DNA of 64,000 nucleotides, from contig CM059583.1 in the NCBI GenBank assembly GCA_030407085.1, forward strand, positions 44,515,001 through 44,579,000. The letters run 5' to 3'. Shown here one piece after another: positions 46,753-58,190 of this stretch. How positions within the stretch are numbered: position 1 is the first letter of the stretch; every line of letters begins with the position of its first letter. This DNA is from Trichopria drosophilae (taxonomy: Eukaryota; Arthropoda; Insecta; Hymenoptera; Diapriidae). The translations under genes and the position numbers were made by a program. The notes under the pieces were generated by a model. It saw only the letters and a program-made list of their open reading frames with translations. It did not search any database and was not told where the DNA came from.

Positions 46753-46995
46753 CAGAGTGTACATAACCGACAACGCTATTAGTTAACAATAATTGTTAAA
46801 CATACTTTCGGGGATGAAGAAAAATAGTATACTATTTCTCTCTCTCGTAAAGAACTTACATATTTCTTTTATAGAGTTGTGCAAAGTAGGAGGAGTTCAA
46901 TAATAATTAATAACATTTAATTAATTAACAGTAATAATAGAAAAACAATAATAAATTGATAATAATAATTTTAACAAAAAATTCTATATCCAGCT

Positions 46996-47112
46996 GACAT
47001 TTTACCACAGTTTCAACGTGTGTGTTTAAATACAAATTGATATTCAATGATCACTATACTCAATCACATTTGTACTTTTTGCTTACGTGTGCAAAAAGTT
47101 GAGTCGACGTTG
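46996..47112. repeat. Direct repeat, first copy (partner 47334-47454)
   Basis: Both copies share TTTTACCACA, GTGTGTTTAAATACAAATTG, ATGATCACTA, TACTTTTTGCTTAC and TGTGCAAAAAGT, ending GAGTCGACGTTG. They are about 340 bp apart and moderately diverged. Confidence 0.8.
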
Positions 47113-47333
47113 ATTTTCTTATTATTTTGTTTTACTCTTTTAAATATGATAACTCCAACTAATCGGTTCGAATCAAATTCCTTCAAGTTTGTGAGAGCAA
47201 AATGTATCCAGATATATCGTTTTTTATTTATTTGAGGTAAGAATTACAGTTTTGGTCTTACTGTAGGACCAAATAGCTTTTATCGGTAACGGTGACACAA
47301 ACATATACATTTATAATTAACGGATTCATTTCT

Positions 47334-47454
47334 GATATTTTACCACAAATTTAGTTTCAACATGTGTGTTTAAATACAAATTGATTTTAAATGATCACTA
47401 CTCAATCAGATTCGTACTTTTTGCTTACATGTGCAAAAAGTCGAGTCGACGTTG
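47334..47454. repeat. Direct repeat, second copy (partner 46996-47112)
   Basis: See the first copy. No terminal structure or coding sequence was found between or within them. Confidence 0.8.
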
Positions 47455-48316
47455 TTACCTCAATCAAACCATTGTCCTCTCAGCGCTTTTACTTATTACT
47501 GATGCCATGTAAAACTAAATGTGTGATACAATAAAGCTATCTGCGGTGAACTGTTTATTACATACAGAAGATTTGTGTTGACACTACTGTAAAAGTATGC
47601 TAAACATTCATAATCGATGCAAACATTCAGACTTAAGTAAGTTTTCTATACTATGAAGCTGCGTATTATTTTCAGAAACTTTCATTTCATATGTTATTCT
47701 TGTATTTGAACTAATGTCAATATATAATAACACTGGTAATCACTTTTTCCTTAATTTTTTTACGTGCAATTTATGTTGGTGTGAAGGTAAGAATCGAATA
47801 TGAGCATGTAGCATATACTCCGCTGTGAATGGAAAAGTGACTTACCGGATAAGCATTTACACAGATTTAAAAAACATTCATTTTACACTTTCTGAATGCT
47901 TTTTCTGACCAGACCGAATGCTTATATAAATATAAAATTGAATAAACTATTTGAATGCAAAGGTATCCAAACCAAAAATATATAAATTATGGATTCATTT
48001 TTATCCAAAAACGAAAAATAGAAATAATATACCTTGAATGCAATTGAATCCAGAAATAATGAAATCGCAAAAAAGATAAAATAGAGTTGACATTTGAATG
48101 CAGTTGAATACAAAAATAATAGGCTCTTAAAATTTAACAAAATAGTGAATTCGTTTGAATAAGTTTAATTAAAAAATACTACATTCTTAAAACTGACGCA
48201 CGAATGTTGGATTTGGAAGAATTGAAATATATTACAACGAGTTTAATTCTGAATGCATTTTAATCATTTTTCGATTACAGTGGGTTGTGATAAAAAAAAT
48301 AAGACAGATTTGAAAT

Positions 48317-49156
48317 TTAAGTTTTATTTTTTATTGTCTTATATGTATACCGGATATTAAGGGGAGGCTCCTGTTCCGATGACTTTTCAATTCCTCTTGC
48401 CAGTCTGCGAGAGTCACAATATTCGATAGACCGCTTAGAGATTCTCAGCAACCGGTCTATTTCGAATTCGAGCTCTTCCAATGTGTGGTTTTCTGTCACA
48501 TTATTCTCACTATGGACTTTCCTAGCAATTGTTCGGCATTCCTGAAGAATATTTTGAGTAACTTGGTCAATACTTGATGATAATGTATTTACATAGTTCT
48601 GAAAATTGGATTCTGATAAAGGGTGCAAATTCATAAAGGTACAAAATTGTTGGACTCCCGAATATCCCTTTCCCATGTATAGGAAAGCTGCAGCCAAGCG
48701 CAAATTCACGTCAAAAGGAGTGTGAGACGAGTGGTTTTTAGTGACACGTTTTGAAGAATAAATTTCACATTTTTGGGCTTCAAATCCCTGCATCTCACAC
48801 TCTTGACAGCGGAAAACAATTTTGTGTGCAAATCCAATACAACTGTTTTCACCTGCATCAAGCGTCATAGATATTCCATCGCAATCAACACATTTCACTC
48901 TCTTTAGAAGCTGTTTCAACTGTGAAATATCAAAAATTATATATTGAATGCCATTCTCAACGTTCACTTCCTGGGACATTTCTTCAAATTTTGTGTCAAT
49001 CCGAACACTCGTCTTTGGCAATTCGTTTATTTCATTTTCCAATTCCATTTGATTTTCATTTGAGCATAGTAAATCATTACTTTCACGTGAGACACGATTT
49101 CGCCATCGATTTTCATTCAGCTTGTTGTAATATTTTGATCTTTTACGTTTAGGCAT
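48317..49156 (-). pseudogene. Mutator/Kolobok-like transposase, N-terminal part
   Basis: The 279-residue frame begins with a basic segment (MPKRKRSKYYNK), then a Cys-pair region (CVDCDG, FRCQEC) and FDVNLRLAAAFLYMGKGYSG followed by QQFCTFMNLHPLSESNFQNY. This resembles the N-terminal part of the Mutator-like transposase domain of many insect and cnidarian transposon proteins. The DDE catalytic part is absent, and the last 14 or so residues are translated from the inverted repeat and host flank, so it cannot be an intact enzyme. TTAA flanks argue for Kolobok rather than a true Mutator, whose target duplications are 8-11 bp. It could still act as a DNA-binding repressor, as truncated transposases sometimes do. 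Confidence 0.62.
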
Positions 49157-50225
49157 TTTTGGTTAGTTGATCGATTTATTGAAAATGTTTTTTCTAAGAT
49201 TGTGAAGATATTTGACAAAAAAAAACTAAAAAAAAAGATCAAATGCACTTACAGAGATTATTGTCGTGAAATCTCACCGATACACTGAGAAAAGTTCACT
49301 CTCAAATAAATTACGTACTGACAGAACATAGCGCAATATGCAATATGTGACAAATGAGAATCTCATACTTGAACGGTCGATAGTTTTGCAGCATATACAT
49401 ATAAAATTACTTATAAATTCTTAGTACATTTTTTTTACAAAGAATCTGACATGAATTTAACTTGAAATCGAGCAAGAAAAAAAATATAAACAATTTCAAT
49501 CACTAAAATTTCGAGGGGTCAAAATAACATGTTACTGATGCGTGTTTATGTTGACATTATTATACACATGTATACAATTCTACATCTACACATTCATCTG
49601 CAGCTGTCTGTATATATACATGTGCGTGTTTTTAATTACCCTATTCTTGAAAAGGAACTGTGAAAAATTCCAGAAATTTTCATGACAGTATATTATTTAT
49701 TATTTTTATCTATCATTTATAAATATATCCGAAGAAGAAAGAAAAATACCATAATGGATACGTAAAATACCCTACTTCATATTACAATGTTACGAATATT
49801 AGCTGCTCTACCATTTTGGAAATTTTTCTGTAAAATCTGTGTACAGTATGGTCATGAATGTTCTTGATTATTGAAATAAATGCATTTATTTATAAAAACA
49901 TGGTGTTTTTCAATTCATCTGCGGCTTCAGTAGACTGAAATTCCTTGATTTGAACCTAAAAAATCTATCTTCTCTTACAATTTTTAATATTTTTTGGTGG
50001 AAATTTTTTTATATGATTTTCTCAACATTTCGAACAATCGCTCATAAGCGTTTGAAAATATCTGTTATGGTTGCAAAAAAATATTTTTTTTTTCAGCGAA
50101 TTTTTCGAATTTTTTTTTTCTAAGAATCTGACACGAATTTGACCTCGAAATCGAGCAAGTAAAAAAATATAAACAATTTCAATCACTAAAATTTCGAGGG
50201 GTCAAAATAACACAGGAGCCTCCCC
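48361..50225 (-). mobile_element. TTAA-flanked TIR element, internally deleted (Kolobok-like)
   Basis: GGGGAGGCTCCTGT at 48361-48374 is exactly inverted at 50212-50225, and both ends are flanked by TTAA (48357-48360 and 50226-50229). TTAA target duplications are typical of the piggyBac and Kolobok superfamilies. A transposase frame on the minus strand runs straight into the left terminus, so the C-terminal coding part and probably the original left subterminal region are deleted. A 100-bp direct repeat (about 49431-49531 and 50112-50213) lies at the right side; the outer copy adjoins the TIR. Confidence 0.78.
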
Positions 50226-50279
50226 TTAAATATCGAATCTTAACATTATATATTCGTCCGAATTTTTAACATAATATGC

Positions 50280-52373
50280 TCACGGTGGCAACATAGGAAC
50301 TAATGAAATATTAATCAACTTCTGAGGCATATTGTTGTTCGAATTAATTTGATAAGCGTGGTAGTAATCATTAAAGTGTAAAGAAATACATTGATCGAAG
50401 AGGATATACATATCAGAGTTCGAAACGCAGAATATTTCCTTTATTATTCCAAATTGGGGATCTGTGTCAGTAATATTACTTACGAATGCGGTACCTGCTC
50501 AAAACTTTTTCCCTACAATTTGCACAAAATTTAAAGTATTAACAGAAATGTCATTTCTAACATCTGGAAGACACCTTTTTAATTCATCATATGCATTTGC
50601 TTTTTTATCTGATCCTATGATCACGTCATTTATCATTGGCGAGCAGAATTCTTTCAAATAGCAAAGCCGCAATTGATGTTTTACAGCGATGGTGTAAGGT
50701 ACATTTATATGAGATGTAGTCGGAATTGCTACTTCCTTCAATTCGCGATTTTTCCTTTCGAATTTCATGGACGAGAAATGAACGACAGGTCCATTGAGTA
50801 GCATAATTGAAGGTTAATGTATAAGCATGTGCATCTTAGGTTTCAATGTTCCGTACAGTGAAATATACATGGTATTATGTTTAGTTATAAGTGTTTCCAT
50901 AATTAATATATCGCCTTTGGTAAGTGCAGGAGAGGTAATAATACCGAAATTTTTCGGAGACATCTATACAATTATTGGCTGGAATTATGTCCCCAACCAT
51001 TAAGCCTAAGTACCTGCTTAAACAGAGCATCTCCGCTGCAGATTGCTTCATTTTTAATTCTTTTTTTCCTTTCTCTTCAGAAAAATATAGAGGTCTCGGT
51101 TTGTTGTTTATGTCTACGTCGTTATAAGGAAACATCTCAATCTTGCTATTTATTTGATCCAGTGATAATACCTTTTCCTGAATTAAAGATTGAAGCACAT
51201 TTCCGATAGTATACATCGCGATTCCTTCGCACATGTCGTGCATCACATCAACGGCTCTGTTTTCTGCGATATGAAATTTACTGATTTTGTTAAAGATACA
51301 GTTCTCTCGTATCCCTGTGGTTGCAAAATTATTTTGCAATAATAGTTTCTCATAGGAATCTTTTGTCCTCATTAACGTTTTGTCCTCCTTAACCATTTCT
51401 TGCCATTGTTTATACGTAGCATCACCAATCCGGCAGTAGTGCTTTGCCGTAAAACTCTGCGAAAATCCACATATAGTGTTCATCCCTAAATTGTCACCCA
51501 AAATCAGGATGCATTCGAAAAAAACTACAAAATCATCACCATCAACGGAAACCTTGACGCCTTCTTCTGCCAATAAATTCATGTCTTCAATTGCTTTACT
51601 AAATACTTTTTCATTCCCGAAAGTTTTTAAGTGTTTAGCGTGGAAAATTGTAGAAACGAATACATTTTCTACTTTCGCGACTACATGAGGAGGTAAGCAA
51701 GCAAGTGATGCGTAAACCCCACCAAGTTTTTGTTCTCCAGCGTGGCTGCCCAATGGATTCCCGACTTCGAATTCGTCGAAATACACGTATAGAGGGTAAA
51801 CCAACTTGCGAAGATCAGTTTTGCAATATTTTTGAAGCCACAAATCGCCTTGCATTATGTTCGATATCACTGTTTTTTCTGCAGCTAATTCATTCGTATA
51901 CTTAATGATATCTTTTAACACACCGGGAACTTGCAGTACCACTTGTAATGTTTTTGTAAAGGAATGTAAGCTGCGCATACTTCTTTGTCGGAAACTCGCG
52001 GAATGTTTTTTTCGTTCGTAACGTACACAGGCACATCGCCAATTGGGAATGTTTCAGGAGGTACATACAGGCTCTTTTGTTCGTAATATTTAAATCTCAG
52101 ATGCTCCGAAGAAAAATTCGTAAATATATTTCTACTGGCTTCTAAAATAAATTGTACTTTATTGTACGAAAAATCGTCAATGGCATTTTTTAGCCCTTTT
52201 TCAATTTCACATTTCAGAAAAGAGACAAACGAGTTTGAAATAAACTCATTTACCATTGTTAATATTTCATCAACCGACTTTCGATTTATATAAGGATTAT
52301 TATATAAATTTAAGGAAAATTTGAGCATTTCTGTGTCTAACTCCTCTCTTGACATACTTGTGTGAAAATTCAT
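50280..52373 (-). pseudogene. Animal CACTA/Plavaka-like transposase-type gene, multiply broken
   Basis: Minus-strand frames make one protein of roughly 690 residues. It begins MNFHTSMSREELDTEM (52373), shifts frame near 51950, and continues through YFDEFEVGNPLGSHAGEQKL, ILGDNLGMNTICGF, AKHYCRIGDA, and NRAVDVMHDMCEGI. It shifts again near 50930, has a stop near 50815, then VVHFSSMKFERKNRELKEV, another TGA at 50499-50501, and an open tail to 50280. The D/C/H-rich core resembles transposase-like proteins common in fish and insect genomes, loosely related to Tnp2/CACTA enzymes; superfamily assignment is tentative. At least four lesions make it inactive. The companion gene at 52556-57937 lies directly upstream on the same strand, about 180 bp away. 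Confidence 0.55.
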
Positions 52374-52974
52374 ATCGACTAATGCAAATTTATTACTCTT
52401 ATTATAATGTAAGAATTATTATAATAAAATACATAAATGTAAAACAGAACTTTTTAAAACTATAAGAATGAAAGCGTTTCTAATGCGATGAACACGTTTG
52501 CATTTATAATAAAAACTGGCACTGCCATAACTTTCAAAAGTCAATCAATGTCTCGTTAATCACGTAGAAAATTCTCTATTTTTTCAATGAGCTGAGTAAC
52601 TCCTGCATAAAGGTTTTGAACAGGAAGTTCAAAAATTCTCCTCCCAATGAACTGCCACAAATGATTGCAAACGATGGAATACTTTTCATTCAGAATCTTC
52701 ATACTATGAAAACAGATGTTGACTGCTGCTGATGGCGATTGAAGTTGATACATGACATCTCCTATTATCACGAACGCTGATGTTACAGAAGATAGAGAAT
52801 CCTCACATATCACTACGTAGGGTTGTACACTTATTTTGTGCAGATTATGTAAATCTAATATTCAGTACGTACTCGTTCAAGGGCGTCATCGATTCTATCT
52901 GTTTCCTGCGACATAATATTTTTCACATTTTTTACAATGATTAAAGTTGATTATAGTTTATGAGTGGATCAATC

Positions 52975-53572
52975 TGAAATCATGTAGGCAGTCCGGTGGA
53001 ATGTTAAGAATTACCTTCATCATAAAATATGTTATTCGACTTGAAAAATAAAAAAAACACGTGTTTTTTGAAATTTTCATAACAAAAATTTTTATAAATT
53101 TTTTAGAGTTCTTAATGATTATTTAACATCTGTGATTATTTAACATCTTGGCAAAACATAAAGTTTTTTTTGCAAATTTTTGTTTAAAATGTTACAATTT
53201 CCACAATTTTCAAGCTGTTCAGGAGCTTCTATGTGGTCTTTTTGGGATTTCTTTTTTTTTTTTAATAATCGAATTATTATTATTGGTTGTCGACAATTTT
53301 TGGATATATTTTTAAAATGTACAAAAAGTGAAACGAAATAAGCCTAGAAATGACTGAAAATCTTGAACACTGAGGAAATGACAACATTTTAAACAATAAA
53401 TTTGTAAAAAAAACTTGCGTTTTTGCCAAAATCTTCAATAATTCATAAAAATTTCAAAAAAATTGTTATGAAAATTTATAAACACACGTGTTTGTTTGTT
53501 TCTCAAGTAGAATCATATATTTTATCTTGAAGGTAATTCTTGACATACCATCGGACTGCCAGCATGATTTTG
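52975..53572. mobile_element. Foldback MITE (about 600 bp) in the companion gene intron
   Basis: The left arm has AAATCATGTAGGCAGTCCGG, AAGAATTACCTTCA, AACACGTGTTTT and TTTTCATAACAA. All recur inverted on the right, ending CGGACTGCC AGCATGATTT. Arms are nearly 300 bp with some divergence, centred near 53273. No coding sequence and no clear target duplication. Confidence 0.78.
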
Positions 53573-53884
53573 AAACGGATCCAGTCTTATGACATTGTTT
53601 AACTTACCTTTATTTGGTAGATGAAGGTTTTCAATACGACTGTCTTTCCCGGGCTCCAGGGGGTTTTCGATTTTGACTTTGATGTCAACTTAGTTACCGT
53701 TTTAAATAAGTATGGTAACAATACTAGCGCCAGCATTCGTCTATGTTCTGAAATAATTGCGAAAACAATAACATGACAATTGCGGAAAGTGAATAATCGT
53801 ACATTTAACCGTTTCAGTCGTGCAATTAAGAAAATAAACAAGTAATTACCGACAGCATTGTATGTGCTCTGAACAGTGTTTAAC

Positions 53885-54090
53885 AGGTTTTTGAGTTCGC
53901 TTAATACGAATCTCATAACATATTTGTAAAATTCCAAATGGGGATCCAACATGGCAGATCAAAAATTAGAAACATTAATGAATTCTCATCAACGTTGCTA
54001 TACTCGGAGGTTCATGCTATCGCTGAATACGATTTTCATATGAAATGTTCAAAATGGCCTATCAAAATTTTTGTCAGGATTTGCTAACGT
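53885..54090. repeat. Diverged dispersed copies of the 122-bp subrepeat
   Basis: GAGTTCGCTTAATACGAATC with ATGGGGATCCAACATGGCAG, then CTCGGAGGTTCATGCTATCG with GAATACGATTTTCAT, match the left-arm orientation of the tandem-block arrays but are much more diverged. This is an old, independent copy of that repeat family. Confidence 0.65.
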
Positions 54091-54603
54091 TTCCAATGTT
54101 TGGTTCGACATAGGATCAGCCATGCATAATTTTGAAAATCTGATAGCAAATTGGTATCAGATTTGGTAAATCCCGTTTTTTGTTATAAATTTATGTATAA
54201 CAACAAAATTTTTGAAATCAATTGTAAATCAGCTACAAATTCTTTAAATTTTAGTTCTTAGAGACCTTAATATGCACGATTCAAGAACTTGATTGAGTAC
54301 TAAAAGATGTGGCAAAGAAACCCTGAGAAGTTGGCTAATATCTTACTAGTGGCTATAATATATGACTGAAAGGGTTGAGATAGCTTCAACTCACCATCGT
54401 TATCAATTGTCGAACTTTCGGCAAAATTGCTTTGATCACCTTATCTGTTTTAGTTTTTGCAATTTTAATAATCGGTGCTGCAAGTTTTGTTAAGTTAGAA
54501 TGGAATGTGTCCGCTGGTTTATTGTAAAATGCAACGAAATCTGCTGTTATCTGAAGATAATAATAATAATAATAATAATAAACAATTACCTGCAAGTGAT
54601 CTG

Positions 54604-57474
54604 GTGACTCCGCGAAATCTGACAAAGATATCGGGGAGTCGGCAGATTACAAAACGCATGTCTCAATTGAACGGCAAGATTCGACTGACACGGAGGCTCG
54701 CTTCCCGAGTTTAGTGTGTGATCGACTATTTAACATCTGGCCGTTCATTTACGGCAAAAGTCAAGAAGTTCACACAACAACTGCGGACGTATTATCACAC
54801 ACTGAACAAGCTGAAGTTGCTCAACATCAAGCAACGTTTAGCAGATAAAATTCGGGTTATGGCCGATGCCAAAAAGAGGCTGCAAAGACGGGAAGAAGGA
54901 ATTCGACAAAACTCAATATTTTGGACGAATCCTTCCAACCTCTTCAAACATCGTATCGCAGCCTCAAGCGAGTTTCCGTCGATGGCCGCAGTTGAGGAAT
55001 TCTGGGGGAGCATCTACGAGAGAACATCTAGGCTTAATTCAGACACTCCAGGTATTGAAATCTTCACCGAGTTGTGCGGCGAAGTCACACAACAAAGTGA
55101 AGATTGCCCACCCGTTAGTGCTATAGAGGTGAAAAATGCCATCACAGGAGCGAGGAATTTCTCCTCGCCGGGCTGGGATGGAATTACCAACTATTGGTGG
55201 AAGAAGTTCACTTCTGTCCATCAACACCTAGCCAGAATATTCACCTCTTACATAAATGGAGACCAACCCATTCCGCACTGGCTGGTGGAGGGCCGAACGA
55301 CACTGATCCCAAAATCGGGAGACTTGTCCGATCCGAAAAACCATAGACCGATCACGTGTCTCAATACGTTATACAAATTGTTCACTAACATCTGGAACGA
55401 ACGTATTGAGAAATCCGTGAAACCGGTGTGGCAACGGATAGTAGAACAACGAGGCTGCAAAATGGGTGTATCCGGCTGCAAGGACAACTTGCTTATCGAC
55501 AAGTGTGTTTGTCAGGACGCAGTCCAGTACAAGCGTAACCTGTCGATAGCCTGGCTGGATTACATGAAGGCGTATGACTCAACATCGCACGAGCTTTTAA
55601 GCTTGTTGCTCAAACGCCTTCATGTCCACCCACACATAGTGAGAATTGTAGAAGACACGATGCCTCTTTGGAAAACACGCTTTGTCATGACATTGGGCAA
55701 GCGTCGGACCATGTCTAGACTGGTTCAATTCCAAAGAGGTGTCTATCAGGGAGATTCTCTGAGTCCTCTGCTCTTCTGTATCTCACTATTGCCTCTATCC
55801 GTTGCTCTCCGGAAATCTCAAGGGTACATGTGTGGACCGCCTGGTGAACGTGTACATAAGATCACCCATCTTTTCTATATGGACGATCATAAATTATACG
55901 CATCAGGCGAAGATCAATTACATCGATCTCTGAACATCGCCCTCACATACTCGAGAGATATCGGTATGGAATTCGGATTGGACAAGTGTGCAGTCGTTCA
56001 TTTGCACAGAGGAAGGTCACGCTCCCATAACAACGATATGGAGCTCGTCAACGGAAATGTCATCCGCCACCTTAGCGCCGAAGAAGCCTACACATACCTG
56101 GGCGTACTTCAAAGGCATGTCCAGGATGTGCAGGCTGCTAAAACCACCATCATTAAGAAATACCGGCGCATTCTCCGTCAGATCTGGTCATCAGAATTGA
56201 CCGGGAGAAATAAGGTGGCAGCCACGAATATGTTGGCCGTATCACCAGTGCTCTATTCTTTTGGAGCACTGAAGTGGAACGTTGACGAGCTAAGGGATCT
56301 TGACCGAAGCACACGGAAGATGATTTGTATGCAACGCAGTTTGCATCCAAGATCTTCCGTGGAATGACTATATTTGCCCCGAAATATGGGAGGTCGTGGC
56401 CTTTTAAGCCTGGAGTGTATGCATGACCGATTGGTCCTCGAAACAGCTTGCGACGTGATTAATCGAACGGAGGATCCCCTGATGATGCTAGTTCATCAGC
56501 ATGAAATTCAGGGGAAGGGGGCGTTTTTATACAACGCGGCGGAACGAGCGGCGCGAAACCTCGGTCTGGTTTTCAACGTGGGACGTAGTGGTGCACAGGA
56601 GGCTGAATCAGTCATCAATCTGTGCCCAGTGCGTCTCAGGGCTAACATACGGAAGGAACAACTCCGTATGTTGGAGGGATGGCATATTGACAAGCCGTTG
56701 CATGGACAGTTCTTTCGAAATGTCCAACAACTTGGCTTGTCGGCAGAGATGACCTTCTCCTTCTTAAGATCAGCCGGCTTGAAATCCGAGACCGAGGGTT
56801 TTATCTTCGCGTGCCAGGATGGGGTCATCAATACCTTAGCGTATCGCCAGAACATCTTACACCAGGCGGTACAGAATACGCTTTGTAGATTGTGTAGATG
56901 TCATGCTGAAACACTAATGCATCTTTTGGCAGCATGCCCAATATATGCAGTTTCAGCATACATCGAACGTCACAATGCGGCTCTTCGAGTGCTGTATTAC
57001 CATCTTCGCAGCACTTATGGTATTGATGCAACCCCAGTTTTGACGCACGTCCCCACTGATATTGAATCCGTTGTCGGGAATGAGTCGTGCCGAATATACT
57101 GGAATTACTCATTCCCGACGAGCAGGCAAATATCAGCCAATAAGCCTGACATCGTCCTTGTTGACTTCGATGACAAATCCATCTTCGTCGTCGAGTTTTC
57201 TGCAACAGCAGAAACAAATATAGTCAGCAAAGAGGACGAAAAACGGATGAAATATCAGGAACTCCTGTTCGAGATTCGCAAGCTGTATCGAGGATTCAAA
57301 ATCAAGCTCGTCGTGCTGATAATTGGCGTGCTGGGAGGAATGAGACCAACTTTCCTCCAAAACATCGAAAGCATTCCGGCCTGTCGAGAACATGCAAATT
57401 CCATCGCAGGCCGAATGCAGAAAGCAGTGCTGCTGGGATCTCTCCGTCTACTGAGGTCACACGAGATCCTGTAA
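54604..57474 (+). pseudogene. R4-like polyprotein: RT and restriction-like endonuclease
   Basis: One frame runs from the 5' junction with two in-frame stops, TAG at 54712-54714 and TGA at 56365-56367. The RT has SSPGWDGITNYWW, NHRPITCLN, AWLDYMKAYDS, FQRGVYQGDSLSPLLF and the active site FYMDDHKLYA near 55877. After the second stop come a C/H motif (CRLCRCHAETLMHLLAACP) and a restriction-like endonuclease signature with PDIVLVDFDD...VVEFS near 57145-57205. YMDD plus a C-terminal restriction-like endonuclease define the R4/Dong and R2-related clades. In the family this enzyme nicks DNA and primes reverse transcription of its own RNA. Only two nonsense codons break about 2.9 kb, each explicable by a single C-to-T change. 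Confidence 0.85.
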
Positions 57475-57741
57475 CCACTAATCCAATGGTAGAGGGAGTG
57501 GTTACAGTTGCAAACGAAATGTCCCGGTGCAGTCTGCAGCGGAGGAGATGGATATCGGAGCCACTTTTCTGCTGCAGACTGCACACGTGGATTCTGGAGG
57601 GCCAAGGGAGGTTAGGGTTTTAGTCGGTAAACCTAGCCGTTAACATCAAAGGTGAGGGAGTCCGACACACAGGAGGTTACACATCTTCAACCCCCTATGA
57701 TGCCTAACGCATTTCCCCCCTCCGTCAAAAAAAAAAAAAAA
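57475..57741 (+). other. 3' UTR of the R4-like element
   Basis: Between the stop codon and the A tail there is a short inverted pair, CAGTCTGCAGC (57528-57538) and CTGCAGACTG (57573-57582), able to form a stem. Such 3' structures are commonly recognised by the RT of these elements; this is inferred only. Confidence 0.5.
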
Positions 57742-58190
57742 TGATCTGTAAGTACTCTTACCAAGGAATGTCCTGCGGCATGATTCAGATTTGGCAAAGT
57801 TTCAAAAATCGTTGTAAGATCAGAACTTTTGTGAAATTCAAGTCGCTCTTTGAAAGCAGTTTGAACCCAAAATTTTTTGTACCCCTCGTCTATAACCAAT
57901 TGCCTTAATTTACAGAAATCCTCAGATTCGGATGCATCTAAAATGTAAGTAATAGTGTATAGTTGTCGCGATTTGCAGGCCGCTTACGCAGATCGCACTA
58001 TTGCCTGTTGATATTGAAGGTTCAGAAGCTCGAGCGGATTCATTAGATTTAAGTACATGCTAATTCTTAAGTTGCACTACGCTTAAATGTACGCGTCAGA
58101 ATAATAATAAGTTACTTTTGTTACTAGAGATTTTTCCGCATATCCGACTTGGGTTGTTGCGAGCCCCTGCGGGTCTCACGGGGGGCGGTA

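Larger units (their letters stand above)
46373..48316. other. Intergenic AT-rich stretch with minor repeats
   Basis: No gene is supported. It holds a 27-bp palindrome (46676-46752), a 120-bp direct repeat (46996-47112 and 47334-47454), and a run of degenerate TTGAATGCA-containing units at about 47925-48150. Confidence 0.5.
54604..57741 (+). mobile_element. R4/Dong-like non-LTR retrotransposon, 5'-truncated
   Basis: The element is 3.1 kb on the plus strand and ends in an A tail (57727-57741). TGATCTG at 54597-54603 and 57742-57748 is a 7-bp target duplication. Its frame is open from the first base, showing 5' truncation during insertion. The target was an exon of the minus-strand companion gene, which resumes exactly across the duplication. 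Insertion in a single-copy exon, not rDNA, is notable, since R4 itself targets 28S rDNA and Dong targets TAA repeats; an AAT repeat lies only about 15 bp from the 5' junction. Confidence 0.85.
52556..57937 (-). pseudogene. Multi-exon companion gene, split by an R4-like insertion
   Basis: Minus-strand exons with GT-AG borders: 57937-57742 joined across the R4 insertion to 54603-54590 (GYKKFWVQTAFKERLEFHK, NHAAGHSLVRVLTDH); 54550-54395 (ADFVAFYNKPADTFHSNL); 53747-53608 (RRMLALVLLPYLFKTVT, SPGKTVVLKTFIYQIK); and 52905-52556 (DDALERVRTEY, VQPYVVICEDSL, AVNICFHSMKILNEKYS, HLWQFIGRRIFEL). The final pattern of AV..CF....LN..Y.....LW.FI...I resembles uncharacterised SAMD3-like animal proteins, whose function I do not know. 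Frameshifts occur within exons 2 and 4. One intron is only 39 bp (AAT repeats). It may be the second gene of the same transposon as the transposase to its left, or a decayed host gene. The 5' exons are not visible; the BEL element lies where they should be. Confidence 0.5.

Noticed and set aside
48922..49152. Plus-strand frame opposite the Mutator/Kolobok-like transposase
   Set aside because: Antisense shadow with no independent support.
53599..53952. A 117-residue minus-strand protein
   Set aside because: Only its part from 53747 to 53608 agrees with splice sites and the companion-gene pattern; the rest is intron and old 122-bp repeat.
57255..57605. Minus-strand frames opposite the R4 3' region
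   Set aside because: They are antisense shadows of the endonuclease domain.
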